Below, in pieces: positions 24,779 through 29,469 of a stretch of DNA of 29,469 bases. Under the pieces are notes generated by a model. That model was not told the origin of the DNA and made no database searches. It worked only from the letters and a program-made list of their open reading frames with translations. The stretch's first letter is position 1. The number at the start of each line of letters is the position of its first letter. This stretch comes from Anaerolineaceae bacterium UBA4799 (GTDB taxonomy: Bacteria > Chloroflexota > Anaerolineae > Anaerolineales > Anaerolineaceae): positions 92,015 through 121,483 of the forward strand of contig DHGL01000033.1 in the NCBI GenBank assembly GCA_002402725.1, read 5' to 3'. Position numbers and translations under genes: made by a program.

Positions 24779-25663
24779 ATGAAATTTATTATCAGTACCA
24801 TGCGCCCGCGATTTCTCATACTCGCCATTGCCTGTGTGTTCCTGGGAACCGCAGCCGCCATTTGGACAGTTGGAGCAGTGAACCCCTGGCACGTCATCCT
24901 GGCATTCATCGGCGGTCTGGCAGCGCACGGCTGCGTGAATGCCATCAACGATTACACCGATATCCGCAGCGGTTTGGATTTTCGTACCAACCGCACCCCG
25001 TTCAGCGGCGGCAGCGGAACTTTTGTTGAAGAGCCCACCAAGATCCACCTGGCATTGTGGACAACCATCGGCACAGCGCTGGTCACCACGGCGATCGGGA
25101 TTTATTTTACCCTGGTGGTCGGCTGGCCTATCCTGCTGATTGGCGTCATTGGAATGATCGTCATCTTGACCTACACAAAGTGGCTCAATAAACAGCCTTT
25201 CCTTTGTCTGCTTTCACCAGGGCTCGGTTTTGGCACCCTCATGGTGTTGGGAACATTTTACGTCCTCACTGGCCGCATCACCTGGGCAGCAGTCCTCGCC
25301 TCTTTCATTCCTTTTTTCCTGGTGAGCAACCTGCTACTGTTGAACCAGTTCCCGGATGTTGAGGCAGATACCACAGTGGGTAGAAGGCACTACCCGATAC
25401 TTATAGGTCGGAAATCCAGCGCCGTCATTTATGTTACCTTCCTTGCCGCCACATATGTTGCCATCATTCTCGGGGTGGCGCTCAAAATCATCCCTGCCTG
25501 GACGCTGCTCGGTTTGTTATCCGCCGTCATCGCCCTGCCGACAGCGCGGAATGTGCTCCGGAACGCTGAGGACATTCCAGCATTGGTGCCATCGATGATA
25601 CAGAATGTGCTGCTCAACCTGGTGACGCCGCTGTTGATGGGCATCGGATTTCTGATCGCGTAA
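24779..25663 (+). CDS. UbiA-family prenyltransferase (MenA-like)
   Basis: An integral membrane prenyltransferase of 294 residues with about eight hydrophobic helices. The first Asp-rich motif is NDYTDIRSG (N57, D58, D61) and the second is FPDVEADTTVGRRHYPI (about 185–201), both needed to bind the Mg-diphosphate of a polyprenyl donor. The order and the 'RTNRTPFSGGSGTF' after motif 1 resemble MenA (1,4-dihydroxy-2-naphthoate prenyltransferase) more than UbiA or heme O synthase, so a role in menaquinone synthesis is plausible but not proven; no other quinone gene is nearby. An ATG at 24773 would add MN, but GGAG (24767–24770) is seven bases from the ATG at 24779 and only two from 24773, so the later start is preferred. 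It follows dinG by 56 bp and ends in a terminator. Confidence 0.88.
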   Translation: MKFIISTMRPRFLILAIACVFLGTAAAIWTVGAVNPWHVILAFIGGLAAHGCVNAINDYTDIRSGLDFRTNRTPFSGGSGTFVEEPTKIHLALWTTIGTALVTTAIGIYFTLVVGWPILLIGVIGMIVILTYTKWLNKQPFLCLLSPGLGFGTLMVLGTFYVLTGRITWAAVLASFIPFFLVSNLLLLNQFPDVEADTTVGRRHYPILIGRKSSAVIYVTFLAATYVAIILGVALKIIPAWTLLGLLSAVIALPTARNVLRNAEDIPALVPSMIQNVLLNLVTPLLMGIGFLIA

Positions 25664-25691
25664 AGCCACGGAAAACCAGACTGAAACAAAG

Positions 25692-25714
25692 AAAGCAGCC
25701 ACCCTGCTTTTTTT
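25692..25714 (+). terminator. Intrinsic terminator after the UbiA-family gene
   Basis: AAAGCAG (25692–25698), loop CCACC, CTGCTTT (25704–25710), then four more T. It separates the prenyltransferase from the propeller lipoprotein gene. Confidence 0.8.
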
Positions 25715-25725
25715 GTTGCCGGCAG

Positions 25726-25747
25726 TAGAATTAGAATAGAATTAGAA
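25726..25747 (+). repeat. Two perfect 11-bp tandem repeats upstream of the propeller lipoprotein gene
   Basis: TAGAATTAGAA occurs twice head-to-tail, at 25726–25736 and 25737–25747, about one helical turn apart. The second copy ends where a -35 element for the TATAAT at 25769 would begin. It may be a regulator site or a slippage product. Confidence 0.6.
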
Positions 25748-25768
25748 TGAAACTTGCAGAGAAATTGC

Positions 25769-25774
25769 TATAAT
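25769..25774 (+). promoter_or_regulatory. -10 box of the propeller lipoprotein gene
   Basis: A perfect TATAAT, 47 bp upstream of the ATG, with a strong AGGAGG (25809–25814) seven bases before the start codon. The -35 position (about 25746–25751) has no consensus hexamer but adjoins the 11-bp tandem repeats. Confidence 0.55.
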
Positions 25775-25821
25775 GTTAATAGGAGTAAGTTTATCGTAAT
25801 TGCTGAACAGGAGGAAATCTG

Positions 25822-27225
25822 ATGCCTGATATGAAACTGCTTTTCATCATAATCGCGAGTGTGTTTATCCTCTTAATTGGAACAGCCTGTGGACTGTCGA
25901 CACCGGAGGGAGTGCCTTCTGGAGATTTCATTGCCACCAGCGTGGCGGCTACAGTCAAGGCTCAACCGGGGAGCATCACAGAACCTCCGGTGGCTACTCA
26001 GCCCGAAACGCCTCCTCTTAAACCGACTGCCCTCCCGACGGAGATTGCCGTACCCGTCACGCCTGAAGCCCCACCGCCCCTGAGCGTGGCTTTCGTCGCG
26101 CCTGATAAGAACGCCTATTACTGGAATGAAACCTTGTCCTCCCCGATTGCCCTCACAAGCAGCGCTGATGTAGAAGAGGCCATCGTTTCGCCGGATGGCT
26201 CGCAGGTGGCTATCACTCGATCCACTGATTGGGTGAGCTACACCCTGGATGTGATCAACTCAGACGGCAGTAATTTGCGCACGCTCATCCATCCTTCCGG
26301 CTTCGCTACACTCCCCCGCCCAGGGGATGCGCTCGCGTCCGTTCCCAACCAGCTTAGCTGGGTGCCGGGCACCCGCTCCCTTGCCATGACCACGCGCATC
26401 ACCTACGATGGACCCGGCTACCAGACGGGTGAAAACCTGTATATTATCGATTCCGACACATCTGAAATGCGGGTGTTGTTCAATTTCGCTACTCAATGGG
26501 GCTGGCATTATGCCATTTCACCGGACGGCACTAAGATTGCGGTCTCCTACCCTGAAGGAATGGAGATTTATGATTCCAGTGGGGCAAAGCTGGATCACCC
26601 CGTTCTGACGTATCCATTCATTAATACCGCCTCTGATTATGCCTGGGTAGCCTCTCCGGAATGGTCCGCTGACAGCAGCACCCTGGTGGTTGTTGTACCG
26701 CCGCAGGACCCGTGGTCCGTCCCAGCCGCGGATTCAAGTGTGTACCGCATTTCTGCTGATGGCTTATCAGGAGAATTATTGTTTGACACGCAGATGACCT
26801 ACTGGCCATCGCAAATCGCTGCCGTTTCACCTGACCTCTCGAAATTGGCTTTCCTGGTGCGTTACAGCACCGCGACGGACAACATATTTACACTGCGCCT
26901 CGCAAATATCGATGGCAGCGGTATAACCGATTACACCAGCGGTAAGATCTACAGCGTACCTGTATGGTCGTTTGACAACACGAAATTCTTTTACCGCGAT
27001 GATGCTACAGGCGCCTGGATCGGTCAGCCTGGCACCGCACCTGTTTCAATACCGGATTTCAACAACACCCGCGACCTGACCTGGGTCGATGCCGACCGCT
27101 ACATCGGTGCATCGGGTCCTGAAGGCGGGTGGAAGCTCCTGATCGGCACATACGGCGCGTCCACCGGCGTCATCTACTCCTCCCCGGTCGATGGTGAACG
27201 CCTCCATTTCACCGTCAACCGCTGA
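25822..27225 (+). CDS. Lipoprotein with a TolB/WD40-like beta-propeller
   Basis: A 467-residue predicted lipoprotein: lipobox LIGTAC (C23), a Pro/Thr-rich stalk to about residue 90, then a repetitive beta region. The repeats read as propeller blades: 'EEAIVSPDGSQVAITRS', 'WHYAISPDGTKIAVSYPEG', 'ASPEWSADSSTLVVVVPP', 'IAAVSPDLSKLAFLVRYS' and 'VPVWSFDNTKFFYRDD'. The SPDG…K/Q(I/V)A signature is that of TolB/PD40-type repeats. Such domains usually bind proteins or ligands at the cell surface; no enzyme motif is visible. It has its own promoter and ribosome binding site and is followed after 68 bp by another lipoprotein gene on the same strand. Confidence 0.8.
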   Translation: MPDMKLLFIIIASVFILLIGTACGLSTPEGVPSGDFIATSVAATVKAQPGSITEPPVATQPETPPLKPTALPTEIAVPVTPEAPPPLSVAFVAPDKNAYYWNETLSSPIALTSSADVEEAIVSPDGSQVAITRSTDWVSYTLDVINSDGSNLRTLIHPSGFATLPRPGDALASVPNQLSWVPGTRSLAMTTRITYDGPGYQTGENLYIIDSDTSEMRVLFNFATQWGWHYAISPDGTKIAVSYPEGMEIYDSSGAKLDHPVLTYPFINTASDYAWVASPEWSADSSTLVVVVPPQDPWSVPAADSSVYRISADGLSGELLFDTQMTYWPSQIAAVSPDLSKLAFLVRYSTATDNIFTLRLANIDGSGITDYTSGKIYSVPVWSFDNTKFFYRDDATGAWIGQPGTAPVSIPDFNNTRDLTWVDADRYIGASGPEGGWKLLIGTYGASTGVIYSSPVDGERLHFTVNR

Positions 27226-27249
27226 AAGATTAGCCTTATAGAATTGGAT

Positions 27250-27255
27250 TATAAT
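27250..27255 (+). promoter_or_regulatory. -10 box of the DUF3048 lipoprotein gene
   Basis: A perfect TATAAT, 38 bp upstream of the ATG at 27294. GGAGG at 27285–27289 is four bases before the start codon. No clear -35 hexamer is seen, so read-through from the preceding gene also remains possible. Confidence 0.5.
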
Positions 27256-27293
27256 TTTCGGAAACGGACCAACCTGGAAAACTCGGAGGCTTC

Positions 27294-28499
27294 ATGAAAC
27301 TGATCAACCGCCTGGTGATTTTCACCATCCTGCCGTGCTTGCTGTTGCTCACCGCCTGTGGAGGAACCGCAGCCCCAACCGCGACACAAATCAGCCTGGA
27401 CGAGGCCGTGCGCCAGACCGTGGCTGCTCTTCCCACGGAAACCAGCACTCCTTTGCCCACCTCCACGCCGCTGCCCACCGCCACCCCCACCCAGGTTATC
27501 GTGCGCTACGGGCCTGATAACTTCCCGGCGAATGTCAACCCGCTCACCGGACTGGAAGTGGCTGACGCGTCGATACTCGAACGCCGGCCAATAATGATCA
27601 AGGTTTCCAACTTCCCGCGTGAAGGCCGCCCGCATGCCGGTTTATCCGCGGCTGATATTGTGTTCGACTATTACACCGGCGAAGGCGCAAATCGCTTCCT
27701 GGCGTTGTTCTATGGGACAGATTCTGAGCAAATTGGTCCCATCCGCTCTGGCAGGCTGATAGACCGCTACCTCGTCTCACTATACCAGGGCGTGCTTGGC
27801 GCCGTATATGCTTTTCCTTCCGAGTGGGAGATCATCCTGAATTATCTCGGTTGGAGCCGCGTCATCTCTGAAGGAACAAACACCTGCCCCGCCATGTGCC
27901 GTCAGAAAGATGTTATGGCTGAGATCAGTGTGTTCGCCAATTCAGCGGAAATGACCAAGTATTACTTGACCCGGCCTAATGCCACCAACAGCCGTCAGAA
28001 CCTCAACGGAATGGCGTTTTACACGCTTCCACCAGCAGGTGGTGTCGAAGCAACCGAATTAACCCACCAATTTGGCAAGAACAATTATGCCGGCTGGAAG
28101 TACAATCCAGAAACCAAAAAGTACATGCGATGGATCGACAGCATTAAAGATGATGGTGAAGTGGAGATGATCCCGTTAACTGATAGAAACACCGGTGAAC
28201 AGCTTCAATTCTCGAATGTTATTTTGGTCTACGCTGAGATTGAAACCCTGCACCATGAGGATACCATCCACGAAATCCACATCGTAAACGAAACCGGTCG
28301 CGCTGTTGTGTTCCGCGATGGCTTGAAGTACGAGACCACCTGGAAATCCGGTTGGGATACACCCATCCAATTCCTCAACCAGGACGGCACGCCTTTTGAG
28401 CTGCAGCCGGGTAACACCTGGATGCACTTCACCGGCCAGAACTCGGAACTCACCGAGGACCCGGCAGGGGTATGGTTCTCCAGGAACTGGAAACCCTGA
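27294..28499 (+). CDS. DUF3048 (YerB-like) lipoprotein
   Basis: A 401-residue predicted lipoprotein. Lipobox LLTAC (C22) is followed by a Thr/Pro stalk (about 45–65), then the DUF3048 core: 'NPLTGLEV' (about 80–87), 'RRPIMIKVSNFP', 'RPHAGLSAADIVFDY', 'GANRFLALFYG' and 'QIGPIRSGRLIDRYL', all family hallmarks. The C-terminal domain (about 250–401) contains 'NTWMHF' and ends in 'GVWFSRNWKP'. The family (Bacillus YerB) has no established biochemical role and occurs as a secreted lipoprotein. The 'MCRQKDV' region (about 202–208) with C198 and C202 is an insertion I do not recognise from the core. It ends the plus-strand series and is followed by a strong bidirectional terminator. Confidence 0.88.
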   Translation: MKLINRLVIFTILPCLLLLTACGGTAAPTATQISLDEAVRQTVAALPTETSTPLPTSTPLPTATPTQVIVRYGPDNFPANVNPLTGLEVADASILERRPIMIKVSNFPREGRPHAGLSAADIVFDYYTGEGANRFLALFYGTDSEQIGPIRSGRLIDRYLVSLYQGVLGAVYAFPSEWEIILNYLGWSRVISEGTNTCPAMCRQKDVMAEISVFANSAEMTKYYLTRPNATNSRQNLNGMAFYTLPPAGGVEATELTHQFGKNNYAGWKYNPETKKYMRWIDSIKDDGEVEMIPLTDRNTGEQLQFSNVILVYAEIETLHHEDTIHEIHIVNETGRAVVFRDGLKYETTWKSGWDTPIQFLNQDGTPFELQPGNTWMHFTGQNSELTEDPAGVWFSRNWKP

Positions 28500-28516
28500 T
28501 ATTAATTGGTATTGGT

Positions 28517-28553
28517 AAAAGAGGTTGTCCCGCAATTAGGACGGCCTCTTTTT
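28517..28553. terminator. Bidirectional intrinsic terminator
   Basis: AAAAGAGGTTGTCC (28517–28530) pairs with GGACGGCCTCTTTT (28539–28552), including two G·U pairs, around an 8-base loop, with T-runs on both strands. It ends the DUF3048 gene and lies just past the stop of the converging VOC pseudogene. Confidence 0.88.
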
Positions 28554-28555
28554 AG

Positions 28556-28926
28556 TTACCCGGGGTCCGAGGCGAACTGGATGCGGTTTCCTTCCGGGTC
28601 ATAAAATGTACCGACCTCACCACGCCTGAAATTGTCACCACATCCTCACAGCGTACTCCGCGCGCCTGCAGCACTTTAGTTGCCGCCACAGCATCTTCCA
28701 CAGCAAGTACCGCGGCGGCTCCGCCAATGTAAGGCGGGATTTCGTCCTTTGCATCCCAGCGGCTGATGGCAATATGAGCCTCCCCTTCGCTCTTAAATTC
28801 CATTCAGCTCATTTCATCGCTCTCAAAGGCAACAGGCCACTCAAGAGCCTTCCTGTAAAAATCTTTTGCGGCTTGCCAGTTTTTGACATGATAAGAAACA
28901 ACATTGATGTTCTTAAAGAGGGTCAT
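28556..28926 (-). pseudogene. VOC-superfamily (glyoxalase/bleomycin-resistance-like) protein, two lesions
   Basis: The minus strand starts at an ATG (28926) and reads MTLFKNINVVSYHVKNW…, a VOC opening with 'DFYRKAL'. An in-frame TGA at 28806–28804 interrupts it after ESDEMS and is followed directly by MEFKSEGEAHIAI. VOC relatives commonly have Gly-Trp here (GWxEF), so the TGA looks like a TGG-to-TGA change. Near 28612–28620 the frame shifts by a one-base loss or two-base gain: the first frame continues as nonsense (RSVHFMTRKE), while the other gives GTFYDPEGNRIQFASDPG, the conserved VOC C-terminus, ending in TAA at 28558–28556. With both repaired the product would be about 123 residues, a normal single-VOC length. 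Sequencing error cannot be excluded for either lesion alone. A 251-base internal frame starting at 28803 could still give a fragment. Confidence 0.85.
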
Positions 28927-28953
28927 TATTAATCTCTTTTCAACATCACTTCA

Positions 28954-29469
28954 TTAGCGCTGGATGAATGTCCCATCGCGTATCTCGCGCAATGTTTGTT
29001 TGATTTCCTCGACCGTGTTCATCACGATCGGTCCATAGCGCACGATGGGCTCTTCAAGCGGTTTACCCGCCACCAACAGGAACCTGGTGCCAAGCAAGCC
29101 TGCTTTTATATAGACACCATCCCCCTGCCCCAGCACCAGCAGTTTTGTGGCCTCGGCGCCGACCCCGCAAAACTCTCCCCCACCACGGAAGACGTATAGA
29201 AAAGCATGGTGATCTGCTGGCAAGTGATATTCAAAGGTATCTCCGCTGTCTACCGCCACATCCATATACAACGGATCAACCGCTATCCCGCTGACCGGTC
29301 CGGTTGCATCGCCATACTTCCCGGCGATAAGGCGGATGGCTACGCCCTTCTCAGGGTTAAGCCAGGGGATCTTCCCGGCCTTGATTTCCTGGTAGCGTGG
29401 CGGGCTCATCTTCAATCCCGCCGGAAGATTGACCCACAACTGAAAACCTTCCATCTGCCCCCCCAATCC
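28954..29469 (-). CDS. Pirin-family protein, 5' end beyond the window
   Basis: The frame is open to the window edge, so the N-terminal cupin of about 100 residues is missing. What is seen starts GGQMEGFQLWVNLP, the segment that follows the pirin N-terminal domain, then KMSPPRYQEI and a C-terminal cupin (about 95 residues in, 'HHAFLYVFRGGGEF'). Pirins are metal-binding bicupins; some bacterial members act as quercetinases and others have regulatory roles. The region after the second cupin is typical: 'PLEEPIVRYGPIVMNTVEEIKQTLREIRDGTF'. The metal ligands lie in the N-terminal cupin and cannot be checked. It follows the same strand as the VOC pseudogene, 27 bp upstream of it, and the two may have been co-transcribed. 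Confidence 0.9.
   Translation of the reverse strand, partial: GLGGQMEGFQLWVNLPAGLKMSPPRYQEIKAGKIPWLNPEKGVAIRLIAGKYGDATGPVSGIAVDPLYMDVAVDSGDTFEYHLPADHHAFLYVFRGGGEFCGVGAEATKLLVLGQGDGVYIKAGLLGTRFLLVAGKPLEEPIVRYGPIVMNTVEEIKQTLREIRDGTFIQR

Noticed and set aside
28804..28806. In-frame TGA as a selenocysteine codon (selA is in the window)
   Set aside because: The surrounding VOC sequence expects Trp rather than Cys or Sec, and a second frameshift lesion downstream shows the gene is broken.
1..29469. Mobile elements, CRISPR arrays, tRNA or rRNA genes
   Set aside because: No transposase, integrase, spaced direct repeats or cloverleaf-like sequences were seen while reading both strands; only short local repeats were found.

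Overview
The window reads as chromosomal DNA of a Chloroflexota bacterium, probably Anaerolineae. This is inferred from style rather than from a marker gene. Seven secreted lipoproteins have a lipobox followed by a Thr/Pro-rich stalk, and three of them are LysM–M23 proteins with the 'GPH…ALDFAPP' signature I associate with that phylum. Gene density is high, with many 1–8 bp overlaps and no gene-free stretch over 300 bases. I saw no tRNA, rRNA, insertion sequence, prophage or CRISPR array.

Layout. (1) 125–6129, plus strand: a HIT-family protein, then three consecutive paralogous LysM–M23 lipoproteins, then an SGNH-hydrolase-like lipoprotein, ending in a terminator. This looks like a cell-envelope module and is the most unusual part of the window. 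(2) 6179–11845, minus strand: a membrane protein, selA, an M24 peptidase, tsaD, an ECF sigma factor, its zinc-type anti-sigma factor, a small zinc-ribbon protein and an OsmC protein. Most junctions overlap or are under 30 bp. (3) 12019–17589, plus strand: a SAM-I (S-box) riboswitch with its own terminator, then full-length cobalamin-dependent methionine synthase (metH), then a bifunctional homocysteine methyltransferase/methylenetetrahydrofolate reductase. Together these form a methionine and one-carbon unit switched off by S-adenosylmethionine. (4) 17641–19431: a metallophosphoesterase and a DUF4349 lipoprotein. (5) 19478–21838, minus strand: a GH36 alpha-galactosidase, divergent from dinG. 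(6) 21930–28499, plus strand: a DinG-type helicase with an N-terminal exonuclease, a UbiA-family prenyltransferase, a beta-propeller-like lipoprotein and a DUF3048 lipoprotein. (7) 28556–29469, minus strand: a VOC-family pseudogene with two lesions, and a pirin-family gene cut by the window edge.

Regulatory signals that can be read directly are the complete S-box switch (P1, antiterminator and terminator all identifiable), five further intrinsic terminators, several TATAAT-like -10 boxes (one placed so that dinG is probably translated from a leaderless mRNA), and an 11-bp tandem repeat upstream of the propeller lipoprotein gene.

No wholly new defence or mobile system is evident. The best candidates for something undescribed are the triplicated envelope array, whose central domain looks like a lysozyme fold lacking its catalytic Glu and whose M23 domains carry an inserted Asp-rich loop, the SGNH relative with Cys in place of Ser, and the third small gene of the sigma/anti-sigma locus.
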